A stretch of DNA of 64,000 nt. Origin: Roseiconus nitratireducens (GTDB lineage: Bacteria; Planctomycetota; Planctomycetia; Pirellulales; Pirellulaceae). Numbering within the stretch: position 1 is the stretch's first letter; each line of letters opens with the position of its first letter. The position numbers were made by a program, and so were the translations under genes. Positions 19,764 through 29,621 of the stretch are shown here, piece after piece. The notes beneath the pieces were generated by a model, which was not told the origin of the DNA, searched no databases, and saw only the letters and a program-made list of their open reading frames with translations. The stretch spans positions 397,477 through 461,476 of the forward strand of contig NZ_VWOX01000006.1 in the NCBI RefSeq assembly GCF_008629675.1, given 5' to 3'.

Positions 19764-20615
19764 TCATTCGGATCTCAGCTCATCCAGATCTTCGCCCGGG
19801 AACCGATTTGACATCGCCCCCGGAAACGCTTCGAAACGTGCCTCCGCGGTGGCTTTCACGGCGCGGGTGGCCAGAAACGTCGCGGTCCTTTCAGACAAAA
19901 CATCCTTGCCGCCCCATCGATCTTCCATCAAGTCGGTCAATTGAAATCCGGCATCCAGTTGCCCGCCCAACAAATCCGACAGCGAGTGTCCGAAGTCGAT
20001 TGGCCGTTGGGGCCCCAGTGTCCGATCACGTTCCTCCGGCGGCAACTGCAGATCGCTGTACGGGATCGAGAACCGGATCTTCAGTTTTCCCCGATCTCGT
20101 TGCACCGCGTCGAACAAGAAATTCACCGGCAGCATCACCCCGGTCAGCAGCACGCCGCCGGCACGCAAGACCCGCGCCGCTTCTCGCCACACCGGACGCG
20201 CGTCGGCCACGAAGTTGACCGAACAGGGATTCACCACCATGTCAAAGGACGCATCGGGGATGCTGCTCAAATCAGCCATGTCCGCCAGAACGGTTTCCAG
20301 CGGCAGCGAATGTTCCGTCGCCAGTTGCCGATCGATTGCCAATTGTCCGGCACTGAAATCGACGACCGTGACGTCGGCACCGGCGGCCGCAAGCAGCGGC
20401 CCTTGGTGCCCGCCGCCGGCAGCCAGGGCAAGCACCCGGCGGCCCCGCACCGACCCCAGCCACCCGGCAGGTATCGGCTTGCATGCGGTCAGCCGGATCG
20501 AGAACTCTCCGCTTCGGGCCGCTTCGATCTCCGCTCCGCTGGCCGGCGTGAACCACTTTCGCCCCTGGGCCGCGATATTATCCCAGGCGGTACGGTTAAA
20601 ATCAGTCGAATCCAA
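19764..20615 (-). CDS. Class I SAM-dependent methyltransferase
   Basis: The 283-residue protein has a SAM-binding Rossmann core: VLALAAGGGHQGPLLAAAG (motif I), DVTVVDFSAGQL (motif II), and SFDMVVNPCSVNFV followed by EAARVLRAGGVLL. This is the pattern of the UbiE/Methyltransf_11 family, which acts on small molecules. The C-terminal part carries a conserved-looking PIDFGHSLSDLLGGQLDAGF segment. The start is a TTG at 20615 with GGAG ten bases upstream. It follows no obvious partner, though the exported PCMT gene lies downstream on the same strand. The substrate cannot be told from sequence. Confidence 0.88.
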   Translation of the reverse strand: MDSTDFNRTAWDNIAAQGRKWFTPASGAEIEAARSGEFSIRLTACKPIPAGWLGSVRGRRVLALAAGGGHQGPLLAAAGADVTVVDFSAGQLAIDRQLATEHSLPLETVLADMADLSSIPDASFDMVVNPCSVNFVADARPVWREAARVLRAGGVLLTGVMLPVNFLFDAVQRDRGKLKIRFSIPYSDLQLPPEERDRTLGPQRPIDFGHSLSDLLGGQLDAGFQLTDLMEDRWGGKDVLSERTATFLATRAVKATAEARFEAFPGAMSNRFPGEDLDELRSE

Positions 20616-21047
20616 AGAAATACCGCTCCGGAACGGTCAGTTGTCGGCGATTCGATTCGCCCAGGCACCCATTCTTCCAATACAATGTAGTTCCCACCCC
20701 AGGCGTTTCGAAACCGTGTGCCGCCAATGACGCCGGCACGCATCGCCTACCCCTGGCTGACACGGGTCACCCGCTCGGCCGTCGGATTTGACTCCCCCGG
20801 TCACCACGGACCGCTGCCGACCGAATTTGATTGACTTCGTTGCCGATTTCCACCAACCGATCGGCACCGCAGCGGTGATCGTCAGGTCAGCCAGGCGAGA
20901 TCGTGACCGCGATGCCCGACGGCAAGTCGGCCCAAAACACCGAGACACCATCCGACAGGTTGCGTTGATTGTCGCAACGACGTCGGCTGGACTCAGCGCC
21001 TCCTCCCAACCGATTCACGATTTGAAACCCAGGATTCAGGCCCCGCC
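20616..21047. other. Intergenic region between divergent genes
   Basis: These 432 bases separate the methyltransferase (minus) from the DUF1501 gene (plus) and must hold both promoters. A 104-codon minus-strand frame at 20637-20951 has no recognisable motif and an Arg/Trp/Cys-rich composition unlike the neighbouring proteins, so I do not call it. Confidence 0.4.
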
Positions 21048-22424
21048 ATGTTGAACCTGACTGCCCGAGGATCCTCCCACACCTGCAACGGCGTCCGACG
21101 TCGCGACTTCCTGCAAGTCGGCACCCTGGGCGCGATCGGATTGGGGTTGCCCGAGTACTTGGCCGCAGCGGAACGCGGTGCCGTTGATCCGGCAAAGGAC
21201 AAACGGTCGTGCATCATGATTTTCAATCTGGGCGCCCCCAGCCAGCTGGACACGTTCGACATGAAGCCGGACGCGCCGGCGGAAGTTCGTGGCCCGTTCA
21301 AGGCGATTTCGACCAAGGGCGATTTCCAGCTGTCCGAGATTCTGCCGAAACATGCGGAGATCGCCGACAAGTTTTCCATCATCCGCTCCTGTTACCACAC
21401 GGCGGCAGCGGTGCACGACGCGGGATGGCAAATGTTGCAAACCGGTCGACAGTTCACCGGGGGCGTCAATTACCCGCACGCCGGTGCGGTCGTGCAATAC
21501 ATGCGCGGTCGTCGAAGTGACCTGCCGGCGCACGTGGTGCTCCCCGAAACCATGGGCCGCGGCGGCGGAAACTTGCCCAACGGACAGGCGGGCGGGTTCC
21601 TCGGCAAGGCCTACGATCCGTTCGCATTGATGGCCGATCCCAGTGAGGAAAACTTCAAAGTCCCCGATCTTCTGCCGCCAAAGACTCTGGGAGATGTCCG
21701 AATTGATCGGCGACGTCGCATGCGTGACGCCGTCGAAGGTCGCATGAAGCAGCTGGAGGCGACTGAAGCAGCCCACATGCTGGACAAGAATTTTGAATCG
21801 GCCTATCGCCTGATGAACAGTCCCCAGGCACGCCAGGCCTTTGATCTTTCCCAAGAGCCCGACCAGGTCCGTCAGCGATACGGCATGAATCGTTTCGGGC
21901 AATGCTGTTTGCTGGCACGGCGTTTGATCGAAGCCGGTGTTCGCTTTGTCACCATCAACACGTTCCTGACGGTGTTCAACGAGATCACCTGGGACATCCA
22001 CGGCAGTAAACCGTTCACGACAATCGAAGGCATGAAGAACATCGTGGCCCCGATGTACGACCAGGCGTATTCGGCGTTGCTGACCGACTTGTCCGATCGC
22101 GGCTTGCTGGACGACACCTTGGTCTGTGGCCTGGCCGAATTCGGACGAACCCCCAAAGTGAATCCCGCCGGCGGCCGCGATCACTGGCCCCAATGCTTTT
22201 CAACCACGTTTGCCGGAGGCGGTGTCCGGGGCGGACGCGCCATCGGCGCCAGCGATCCGATCGGCGCTGTTCCCGCCGACCGCCCGACGCAGCCGGGAGA
22301 ACTCGTGGCGACGATTTTCCACGCGCTCGGTCTGGACCTGCACGCGGAGATCCCCGGCCCTGGTGGGCGCCCCTTCCCGCTGGTCGACTTTGGCATGCGG
22401 GAAGTCGGGGAGTTATTCGCGTGA
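21048..22424 (+). CDS. DUF1501 family Tat-exported protein
   Basis: The 458-residue protein starts with a twin-arginine leader (RRRDFLQVGTLGAIGLGLP) and then shows the DUF1501 landmarks: IMIFNLGAPSQLDTFDMKP, LPKHAEIADKFSIIRS, and a C-terminal LAEFGRTPKVN and GRDHWPQC segment. DUF1501 is related to the alkaline phosphatase/sulfatase fold and is very abundant in planctomycetes, almost always next to a DUF1549/DUF1553 protein, as here. The biochemical activity is not established. It lies 84 bases upstream of its partner on the same strand, so the two are probably cotranscribed. Export of the folded protein is inferred from the Tat motif. Confidence 0.95.
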   Translation: MLNLTARGSSHTCNGVRRRDFLQVGTLGAIGLGLPEYLAAAERGAVDPAKDKRSCIMIFNLGAPSQLDTFDMKPDAPAEVRGPFKAISTKGDFQLSEILPKHAEIADKFSIIRSCYHTAAAVHDAGWQMLQTGRQFTGGVNYPHAGAVVQYMRGRRSDLPAHVVLPETMGRGGGNLPNGQAGGFLGKAYDPFALMADPSEENFKVPDLLPPKTLGDVRIDRRRRMRDAVEGRMKQLEATEAAHMLDKNFESAYRLMNSPQARQAFDLSQEPDQVRQRYGMNRFGQCCLLARRLIEAGVRFVTINTFLTVFNEITWDIHGSKPFTTIEGMKNIVAPMYDQAYSALLTDLSDRGLLDDTLVCGLAEFGRTPKVNPAGGRDHWPQCFSTTFAGGGVRGGRAIGASDPIGAVPADRPTQPGELVATIFHALGLDLHAEIPGPGGRPFPLVDFGMREVGELFA

Positions 22425-22508
22425 CACGTTCGCGCGTCACGCCCCCCCTGCGTTTCCAATTGAACGCCCAGTCGATTTTTCCCCGCGCAATCCGAAGCCG
22501 ATCTCAAC

Positions 22509-25022
22509 ATGCTTCCTTTCAACCAATCTCGCTTTCGCTTTCCTGATCCCCGCTGGATTCTAGCGCCGCTCGTGCTGCTGGCCGCCACCGCCGCGGCGGA
22601 AGACTTGAAGTTCGAAGTGCTGCCTCGCGAAATCAAACTGGACAGCGGCGAAGCCCGTCAGCGGGTCTCCGTGGTCACGCGCCGCAACGAAATGCCTTCG
22701 GCGATGGTTTCCCCGTCCGACCTGCAATGGACGGTCAAGGACGAATCCGTCGCGACCATCGAAGGATCGCTGGTTCGCGCCGTGGGAAATGGAGTGACCG
22801 AGTTGGTGGTGCAGGTGGGTGACGAAACTCGATCGGTGCCGATTGTCGTCCGCGGGGTGGAAGCAGACCACCGCTGGAGCTTCCGCAACGATGTTCAATC
22901 CATCCTGGCCAAAGCGGGATGCAATGCCGGCGCTTGCCATGGTGCCTTGGCTGGCAAAGGCGGATTCAAACTGTCTTTGCGGGGCTACGACAGCGACCAG
23001 GATTTTTTCACGATCACTCGTGAGGCGCGTGGTCGCCGCATCGAATTGGCCGACCCCGGCAGAAGCCTGCTGTTGGCAAAACCAACCGGCGCGTTGCCGC
23101 ACAAGGGCGGCTTGCGATTGGATCCGAACTCTCGCGACTATCAGATTCTGGCCGAGTGGATCGCCAGCGGCGCTCCGCGGCCGACTTCCAGCGATGCCCG
23201 GTTGACGGGAATTCGGGTCTTGCCCGCCGTCGCTTCGCTGGCTCCCGGTGAACAATCGCAAATCCTGGTGCAAGCGAACTACGATGACGGACGCGTGGTG
23301 GACGTGACGCACTGGGCCCAGTATTCGTCCACCGATGAAACGGTCGCCAGCGTCGATCAAGACGGCGTCGCCACCGTCAACGGTGCCGGTGAAGGCGCCG
23401 TGCTGGTCTGGTTCGGAAGCAAAGTGGCCTTGGCCCGGATGACGGTCCCGTTCGAATACGAAGTTGACGCCGAAATCTACGAGCAAGCCCCGCAACGAAA
23501 TTTCATCGATCACGAGAACCTGCAACAGCTGCAAACGCTGCACCTGCGCCCTTCGCCACGCTGCGACGACGAAACGTTCCTGCGTCGATCCACCCTGGAT
23601 ACCATCGGCCGACTCCCCACTCCGGAACAACGCCAGCAGTTTTTGGCCTGGGACCCCAGAACGCGCCGAGACCAATGGATCGAAAGGCTGCTTGCCAGCG
23701 AGGATTTCGTCGCTTACTGGGCCTACAAGTGGTCCGACCTGCTGCTGATCAACGGCACGCGACTGCGTCCGGTTGCCGTCAAGACGTACTACGACTGGGT
23801 CTACCAGCGCGTCAAACAGAACCAACCCTGGGACGAATTCGTCCGCGAGATTTTGACCGCAACCGGCCGAAGCGATGAAAACGGTGCGACCAACTTTTAC
23901 GCGTTGCACCAAACGCCCGAGGAAATGACCGAGAACGCGTGCCAGGCGTTCATGGGGTTGTCGATCGGATGCGCGAAGTGTCACAACCACCCGCTGGAGA
24001 AATGGACCAACGACCAGTACTACTCCATGGCCAACCTGTTCGCGCGGGTGCGGGCCAAAGGCTGGGGCGGAGACGGACGCAACGGAGACGGTATCCGGAC
24101 GCTGTACGTCGCAGCCACCGGAGACCTGATTCAACCGACAACCGGTAAGCCTCAACCCCCGGCGCCCCTGGACGCCCCGCCGGTCGAATCGGATAGCAGC
24201 GAAGACCGGCGCGAAGTTCTGGCCGCCTGGATGACGGACCCGGACAATCCGTATTTTGCTCGCGCCATTACCAATCGCGTCTGGGCCAACTTCTTCGGGC
24301 GCGGGCTGGTGGAATCGGTCGATGATCTGCGATTGAGCAATCCTGCTTCCAATGAATCGTTGCTGGATTCGTCCAGCCGTCACCTGGTGGACGCCGGCTT
24401 CGACTTGAAGCAGCTGATGCGGACGATTCTGCAAAGCGAAACTTACCAGCGAAGCAGTCGTCCGCTGGATCAAAACCGTGCCGAAGACCGTTACCATAGC
24501 CGGTACTACCCCAAGCGTCTGATGGCGGAAGTCCTGCTGGATTCGATCGACCAGGTCTTGGAAACGTCCACGACATTCAACGAAATCGCGTTTCCCGGCG
24601 CCGACCGCCAGAAAACGGATTTCTATGACAAAGGCACACGCGCAATCGAACTGTACGATGCCGCGGTGAACTCCTATTTCTTACAGACGTTTGGAAGAAA
24701 CCCTCGCGAGATCACCTGTGAATGTGAACGCAGCGAGGAACCAAGCATGGTGCAGGTGCTGCACCTTTCCAACGGCGAAACCCTGAACCCCAAACTGGCG
24801 GCGGATCACAACGTGGTGTCGCGGCTGGTCGCCGAAGGAACGCCGGAGCGCGAAATCATCGACCGACTATTCGTCCGGGCGCTGGCTCGAAAACCGGAAC
24901 CCGGCGAACGGAAACGAATTCTTGCGGTGCTGAACGAATACTCCGCCGAAGAACGGATCACCGGACTTCGTGACGCCGCTTGGAGCATCCTGACGAGCAC
25001 CGAATTCACGTTCAACCACTAA
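22509..25022 (+). CDS. DUF1549/DUF1553 protein with Ig-like domains and cytochrome-type CxxCH motifs
   Basis: The 837-residue secreted protein has a signal peptide (IL-rich, ending TAAAEDLK). An Ig-like BIG2-type region lies at about 35-110. A PSCyt-type segment follows, with the CNAGACH motif at 138-144, then a second Ig-like region (about 230-310). Next come DUF1549 (about 330-530), with a classical haem c motif CAKCH at 488-492, and DUF1553 (about 590-820). The architecture is typical of planctomycete proteins thought to act in electron transfer or polysaccharide metabolism, although function is not proven. It pairs with the upstream DUF1501 gene; in many planctomycete pairs the order is the reverse. 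Confidence 0.94.
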   Translation: MLPFNQSRFRFPDPRWILAPLVLLAATAAAEDLKFEVLPREIKLDSGEARQRVSVVTRRNEMPSAMVSPSDLQWTVKDESVATIEGSLVRAVGNGVTELVVQVGDETRSVPIVVRGVEADHRWSFRNDVQSILAKAGCNAGACHGALAGKGGFKLSLRGYDSDQDFFTITREARGRRIELADPGRSLLLAKPTGALPHKGGLRLDPNSRDYQILAEWIASGAPRPTSSDARLTGIRVLPAVASLAPGEQSQILVQANYDDGRVVDVTHWAQYSSTDETVASVDQDGVATVNGAGEGAVLVWFGSKVALARMTVPFEYEVDAEIYEQAPQRNFIDHENLQQLQTLHLRPSPRCDDETFLRRSTLDTIGRLPTPEQRQQFLAWDPRTRRDQWIERLLASEDFVAYWAYKWSDLLLINGTRLRPVAVKTYYDWVYQRVKQNQPWDEFVREILTATGRSDENGATNFYALHQTPEEMTENACQAFMGLSIGCAKCHNHPLEKWTNDQYYSMANLFARVRAKGWGGDGRNGDGIRTLYVAATGDLIQPTTGKPQPPAPLDAPPVESDSSEDRREVLAAWMTDPDNPYFARAITNRVWANFFGRGLVESVDDLRLSNPASNESLLDSSSRHLVDAGFDLKQLMRTILQSETYQRSSRPLDQNRAEDRYHSRYYPKRLMAEVLLDSIDQVLETSTTFNEIAFPGADRQKTDFYDKGTRAIELYDAAVNSYFLQTFGRNPREITCECERSEEPSMVQVLHLSNGETLNPKLAADHNVVSRLVAEGTPEREIIDRLFVRALARKPEPGERKRILAVLNEYSAEERITGLRDAAWSILTSTEFTFNH

Positions 25023-25196
25023 GCAGTACCGCGATCCGCCGTTTCGCGGCTGGTGAAGTTCCGGGAAGCCGTTTCCGTCGCCTTACGTCGACGGCAGGGA
25101 GCTTTCATCGCTTCGCGAGCGGAGGTCATGCCGTTTTGCTTCAACTTCCTTCGCCTTAACAGCTGCATTGGAAGTACCAATGCTTCGCCAGCTCGG

Positions 25197-26507
25197 CTAC
25201 TTCGCAGCCGCGATCACTTCGTCACGGGCGAAGCGAATTTCCCCGCTGACCAAGGCATGACTGACGCGTGACATCAGTTCCATCCGCTCGAACGGCGTGC
25301 TGTTGCAGTTGGAGCGGAATGCGTTCGGATCGACGGTCCAACTTTCGCGAGGGTCGATCACGATGGCGTCGGCCGGACGCCCGACTTGAAGGGTTCCTGC
25401 CTCCAACCCGGCGATCTGCGCCGGACGAGTTGCCATGCGGTTGATCAGCGTTGGCCAGTCAACAATCCCCGTTTGCAGCAGTGCGGTCACGCTGGCCGCC
25501 AGCGCGGTTTCGAGCGCCGAGATTCCGAACGGCGCTTGATCCAAGTCGTTCATCATCTTTTCGCGGCTGCGAGGCATGTGCCCCGACTGGATCGCGTCGA
25601 TGGTGGTATCGCGGACCGCTTGTCGTAGCGTTTCGACATGTCGTGGACTCCGCAGCGGAGGATGCACCTTGAATCGAGATTCGTAGGTGCGCATCACGGC
25701 GTCGCTCAGCAGCAGGTTGTGCGGACAGCAGGATGCGGTCACGGGGATGCCGCGATCCTTCACGCGACGCAGCATGTCCACCGCCCCCATCGTGCTGACC
25801 GGTCCGACATGCAACCGTCCATCGGTCGCTTCGGCCAGACGCACGTCACGGGCCACGGCCAAATCTTCCGCCTCGGTCGGCAGCCCCTTCAACCCCAACA
25901 CCAACGACACTTGGCCCTCGTGCATCACCCCGCCCGTCGCCAGCTCCGGCACCTCCGGCCGGTCAAAAATGGGCCGGTCCAGCATCCGACAGTATTCCAG
26001 CGTGCGTTTCAACAACGCATCGTTGGGGACCGCACGGGGCGCGTCGCTGAAGCCCACCGCGCCGGCCTCGGCTAGCAGCCCCAACTCCGCCATCTGTTCT
26101 CCGTCGCGTCCCTTGCTTAAACATCCCAGCACGTGGACGCGGGCACCACGTGCGGTGGTCGCCTTTTGACGAACAAACTCAACTGCCCCGTGAGAGTCGA
26201 TCACCGGGTCGGTGCTAGCCGTGGCCAGAATCGTGGTGAACCCACCGGCCAGGGCCGCGTGCGAACAGGTGTGGATCGTTTCGTCTTCCTCATAGCCCGG
26301 TTCACGGAGTTCGACTCCCAGATCAACCAAACCCGGTGTCACCAGGCAGCCCGTGGCGTCCAACCTTTGACACTGCTCGGGAAGATCGTCATCGGATGGA
26401 TCCAACGCGGCAAACATTCCCTGCTGGATCAGCAAACGACCCACGCGGTTCAAATTCTGGCTGGGATCCACCAGCGTTCCGTTTTCAATCAGAAGCGGAC
26501 GGTTCAT
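25197..26507 (-). CDS. Dihydroorotase-like protein lacking metal ligands (PyrC-prime)
   Basis: The 436-residue chain aligns along its length with class I dihydroorotases but has lost the catalytic residues. The DxHxHxR motif reads D62-LGVEL-R68, so both histidines are replaced (Gly64, Glu66). The HAED segment reads FDRPEV near 181-186. The HxxHVST motif reads H233-VGP-VST, with Pro for the second His. The final TDHAPH reads SGHMPR at 308-313, losing the catalytic Asp. It starts inside the stop of pyrB (ATGA overlap). In Pseudomonas a comparable inactive homologue, PyrC-prime, is needed to assemble aspartate carbamoyltransferase, and the same structural role is inferred here. An active pyrC should exist elsewhere in the genome. 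Confidence 0.85.
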   Translation of the reverse strand: MNRPLLIENGTLVDPSQNLNRVGRLLIQQGMFAALDPSDDDLPEQCQRLDATGCLVTPGLVDLGVELREPGYEEDETIHTCSHAALAGGFTTILATASTDPVIDSHGAVEFVRQKATTARGARVHVLGCLSKGRDGEQMAELGLLAEAGAVGFSDAPRAVPNDALLKRTLEYCRMLDRPIFDRPEVPELATGGVMHEGQVSLVLGLKGLPTEAEDLAVARDVRLAEATDGRLHVGPVSTMGAVDMLRRVKDRGIPVTASCCPHNLLLSDAVMRTYESRFKVHPPLRSPRHVETLRQAVRDTTIDAIQSGHMPRSREKMMNDLDQAPFGISALETALAASVTALLQTGIVDWPTLINRMATRPAQIAGLEAGTLQVGRPADAIVIDPRESWTVDPNAFRSNCNSTPFERMELMSRVSHALVSGEIRFARDEVIAAAK

Positions 26508-27499
26508 ACAACGCTCTGGTATTCAAGTCCGGTGTGCGCGCGTTTTTCGTCGGCGGCCGCAAGCAGATACAACGCTGCCATTCGGACCGCGATCCCATTG
26601 GTCACCTGTTCCAAGATGACCGAGTGCGGTCCGTCGGCGACTTCGGGCGTGATCTCGACGCCGCGATTGATTGGCCCCGGAGCCATGATCAGGATGTCAT
26701 CCTTGGCTCGCTTCATCCGACTGGCGTTCATCGCGTACAGCGCCGCGTACTCGCGGACGCTGGGAAAAGGGCGTGCATTCTGTCTTTCAAACTGGATGCG
26801 AAGCAGATTCAACACGTCGCAACGGGGCAGGATCTCATCCAGCCGGTGGGCGACTTCGAATCCGATTTCCTGCCATCGCTGGCTGACCAAGGTCGGCGGG
26901 CCGCAAATGATGACGTGGGCGCCCAATTTCTTCAGACCCCAGATGTTGCTGCGCGCCGTCCGACTGTGAGCGATGTCCCCCACCAGCGCAACGGTCAGTC
27001 CTGCGAAAGATCCACGATGCTGCCGGATTGTCAACAAATCCAGCAAACCCTGCGTGGGATGCTCGTGCGGACCGTCGCCGGCATTGAGGACACAGCAGTC
27101 CAATTCACGCGACAACAAGTGCGGAGTCCCGGGCGTCTGATGGCGGGTCACCACCCAGTCCACGCCCATCGCTTCGATCGTCTTCGCCGTATCGGTGAAC
27201 GTTTCTCCCTTGGCAATGCTGGAACCGCTGGAACCGAATTCCACGGTGTCGGCGCCCAATCGTTTGGCGGCCAAAGAAAAGCTGTTCCGCGTCCGCGTGC
27301 TATTTTCGAAGAACAGGTTGGCACACGTTCGCCCGCTCAGCAGCGGAACCTTGCGGCGACAACCCTCCGTCGCATCCTTCAAGATCTGCGCGACATCCAG
27401 CAGTGTGACCAGTTCATCCTCGGACAAACGTTCCAAATCAAGTAAATGTCGACGATTCCAACGTTCGACGTACGGATCCAGATCTGGAATTTCAGTCAT
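26504..27499 (-). CDS. pyrB: Aspartate carbamoyltransferase catalytic subunit
   Basis: The 331-residue protein has the carbamoyl-phosphate site FFENSTRTR, the KGET loop ([13 protein letters not shown]), the [14 protein letters not shown] motif and a C-terminal [12 protein letters not shown] segment, all diagnostic of PyrB. It makes carbamoyl-aspartate in the second step of pyrimidine synthesis, in the cytoplasm. The ATG at 27499 gives the normal length. It is the first gene of a pair with the inactive dihydroorotase-like gene, with which it overlaps by ATGA. No pyrI is present, as expected for the class of ATCase that pairs with a dihydroorotase-like subunit. Confidence 0.96.
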   Translation of the reverse strand: MTEIPDLDPYVERWNRRHLLDLERLSEDELVTLLDVAQILKDATEGCRRKVPLLSGRTCANLFFENSTRTRNSFSLAAKRLGADTVEFGSSGSSIAKGETFTDTAKTIEAMGVDWVVTRHQTPGTPHLLSRELDCCVLNAGDGPHEHPTQGLLDLLTIRQHRGSFAGLTVALVGDIAHSRTARSNIWGLKKLGAHVIICGPPTLVSQRWQEIGFEVAHRLDEILPRCDVLNLLRIQFERQNARPFPSVREYAALYAMNASRMKRAKDDILIMAPGPINRGVEITPEVADGPHSVILEQVTNGIAVRMAALYLLAAADEKRAHTGLEYQSVV

Positions 27500-27758
27500 T
27501 CGGCTTCACTCACTCGCTTTGGGCGCATCGAAGAGATGCCCTGCGAAGTCGTAACCTAAACGATCGTCCGCGATTTCGCGAGCGGCCCCGGCACCATTTT
27601 TGAAGCCGCCACGGGAGCCAGGCTTTCAGCCGAATTGACGTCCTGTTTTTGCCCGTTTTGGCAGCTTGAACGGAAATCTACGGCGCCCCCACCAGGACAG
27701 GCAACCTCTGACTCGGGGTTGTCGCGCACCGACAGGGCCGATCAACCGACGGGGCCGA

Positions 27759-28172
27759 TCAGTCGACCGCGGCGACGGGGCGACAAAAGGCCAACAGGGC
27801 CCACGCGACGATCCAGGCGACGCCCCCCAACGGCGTGACCGCCCCCAGCCACGGTGTGTTGGTCAGCACCAACAAGTACAGACTGCCACTGAAAAGAACG
27901 ATGCCCGCGACAAACAGGATGGCCACACCCTGCAGCACGCGTGGACGGCCCGGTCGAATTCCGACCAAGGCCAAGAGGGCGACCGCGTGCACCAAGTGAT
28001 AGCGGGCGCCGGTGTCAAACTGTGCGAGTCGTTTCTCCAGCAGTTCAGCCGACGCCCCACGGTCTTCCAAAAAACCCGACAAGCCATGTGCGCCGAAGGC
28101 CCCGATGATGACACCGCTGGCACCGGCAAGGGCAGCGACAACGATCAGCCAACGGACAGCCGACGAACTCAT
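27759..28172 (-). CDS. DUF423 family small membrane protein
   Basis: The 137-residue protein has four hydrophobic helices and the DUF423 signature GAFGAHGL near residue 25, with RYHLVHAVALLAL and a FSGSLYLLVLT segment further on. The family (YgdD-like) is widespread and its role is not established. The start overlaps the stop of the upstream response regulator by ATGA, so the two are translationally coupled. An inner-membrane location is predicted from composition. Confidence 0.92.
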   Translation of the reverse strand: MSSSAVRWLIVVAALAGASGVIIGAFGAHGLSGFLEDRGASAELLEKRLAQFDTGARYHLVHAVALLALVGIRPGRPRVLQGVAILFVAGIVLFSGSLYLLVLTNTPWLGAVTPLGGVAWIVAWALLAFCRPVAAVD

Positions 28173-28600
28173 GTCGATGCGAGCTGTTCTTCCACCGCTC
28201 GCAGAAGTTTGTCCATTTGAAACGGCTTGCGAAGATAAGCACTGACACCCAGCAATTCCGCGTAGGCTTTGTGCCGGCTGCCTTCATTGCCGGTGATCAT
28301 GATCACCGGAACCATTTGGTCGGACATCCGACGCAGCTTCTCCAACACCAGAAAGCCGCTTCGCTTGGGCATCATCATGTCCAAGATGATCAGCGAAGGT
28401 GATTCTCTTTCGGCCAACGCCAGCCCCTGATTCCCGTCACGGGCAATCACGACTTCGTACCCTTCGCTTTCCAACGCGTAACGGACCGATTCGATGATCT
28501 CCGCATCGTCGTCGACAATCAGAATCTTCGCCGGGGAATCGGCGTCGTGCTTTCCCACGGACTCATTACCGGAGGTCAGTTTGTTTTTTTGATCGGTCAT
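28169..28600 (-). CDS. Stand-alone CheY-like response regulator
   Basis: The 143-residue protein is a single receiver domain behind a polar 25-residue N-terminal tail. It shows the acidic pair in ILIVDDD, the phosphoacceptor aspartate in LIILDMMMP, the threonine in VIMITGN and the lysine in AYLRKPF. No output domain follows, so it probably works by protein-protein contact. The ATG at 28600 is preferred to the adjacent upstream TTG. No kinase is adjacent; the hybrid kinase at 57-59.6 kb has its own receiver. It is coupled to the DUF423 gene by an ATGA overlap. Confidence 0.93.
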   Translation of the reverse strand: MTDQKNKLTSGNESVGKHDADSPAKILIVDDDAEIIESVRYALESEGYEVVIARDGNQGLALAERESPSLIILDMMMPKRSGFLVLEKLRRMSDQMVPVIMITGNEGSRHKAYAELLGVSAYLRKPFQMDKLLRAVEEQLAST

Positions 28601-28727
28601 CAATCAAGGTGCGGGCAACGGATCGGCGGGGACACTGCAATCGGGTCTGATTCGAGGAAGGTGCAGCGGAAGAATCAAACGCCGACGCGGGGAGGGCAAG
28701 GCGGGCAATGAAAACGACCAACGCAGG

Positions 28728-29621
28728 TCAGTTCTCAGAGAATGAGGTGGGACTGGAATCCCAAGGATTTATCTTTGCGACCGGGGCGCCGCCGACCACG
28801 TGGTCCATCACCCACTGGTTCAGATCGGAAAGCACCACCGTGTTCATCTCGTCATCGTTTCGGTACTGCCGAATTTCAATTTGCGATCGGACATTCATCA
28901 CAAACTGGATTTCTTTGACCAACGTCTCCTGGGAATAGTGGTCACCCTGAATGGACCACTGCCAAAGCATCGGAAGACGTCGCTGACGAAGCTGATCCAG
29001 GTCGATCGTGGCCCCGCCGACTCGCCCCAGTGTACCACCGAGCGAGATTGCCGCGGCAAACATTTCAGGATTTCGCATCGCGATTTGCATCGCCATGGTG
29101 CCGCCGCGCTGATAGCCGGCCAAGACAATGCGGTCCGGGTGCACGCTGTACTTTGAAGTCGCCGCACGCACCGCGTGCAGAACGCGTCGCTGGGCAACAT
29201 CCATCGCGGCGGAACTGCTGTGCCAGTCAAATCGATGCCCCGCGGCATCAATCGCTTGAGTCCCACGAACGCCCACGCCCAAATAATTCCGCGTGCTCAC
29301 GTGCGGCATCACGTGACATACCTGGTTCTCGTTGAAACCGTCGCTGTGCAGCCAGACGATCAACGGGTAGCGGTAATTCGGTTCGTAGCTGAGCGGTACG
29401 AAAAAGGTTTCGCCGGCCGGAGCGGATTGCAAAACCGATGAGCATTCACCGTCCGATTCGTCGCAGGACTCATCGAAAGTCCCATACGACGCAGGCTCCT
29501 CAAGCTCGCAAGAATCATCCGCCGAGTCGTCGGCAACCGAGTTCCAAAGCAGGGAAGCATCAAATCGGTTCATAGGAAACCGGTGCTCATCTTGAAGGCG
29601 TGGAACTAGATTGGAAACCAT
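28728..29621 (-). CDS. Alpha/beta-hydrolase-like protein with degenerate catalytic site
   Basis: From about residue 75 the protein follows the esterase/PHB-depolymerase-like fold: YRYPLIVWLHSDGFNENQ (oxyanion strand), a long middle region, DRIVLAGYQRGGTMAMQIA at the nucleophile elbow, and MLWQWSIQGDHYSQE near the acid. The elbow reads G-Y-Q-R-G (169-173), so the usual GxSxG serine is replaced by Gln171. The C-terminal histidine expected after the acid is also not visible (DDEMNTVVLSD). The first 70 residues are acidic and unstructured. The first in-frame ATG is at 29621, and another at 29573 is possible. It is probably a pseudoenzyme or binding protein; the partner is unknown. Confidence 0.75.
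   Translation of the reverse strand: MVSNLVPRLQDEHRFPMNRFDASLLWNSVADDSADDSCELEEPASYGTFDESCDESDGECSSVLQSAPAGETFFVPLSYEPNYRYPLIVWLHSDGFNENQVCHVMPHVSTRNYLGVGVRGTQAIDAAGHRFDWHSSSAAMDVAQRRVLHAVRAATSKYSVHPDRIVLAGYQRGGTMAMQIAMRNPEMFAAAISLGGTLGRVGGATIDLDQLRQRRLPMLWQWSIQGDHYSQETLVKEIQFVMNVRSQIEIRQYRNDDEMNTVVLSDLNQWVMDHVVGGAPVAKINPWDSSPTSFSEN

Noticed and set aside
20637..20951. 104-codon minus-strand frame
   Set aside because: Arg/Trp/Cys-rich and without motifs; probably a chance frame in GC-rich DNA.
25029..25049. Six-base stem CCGCGA/TCGCGG after the DUF1549/1553 gene
   Set aside because: Weak stem with a nine-base loop and no T-run; not enough for a terminator call.
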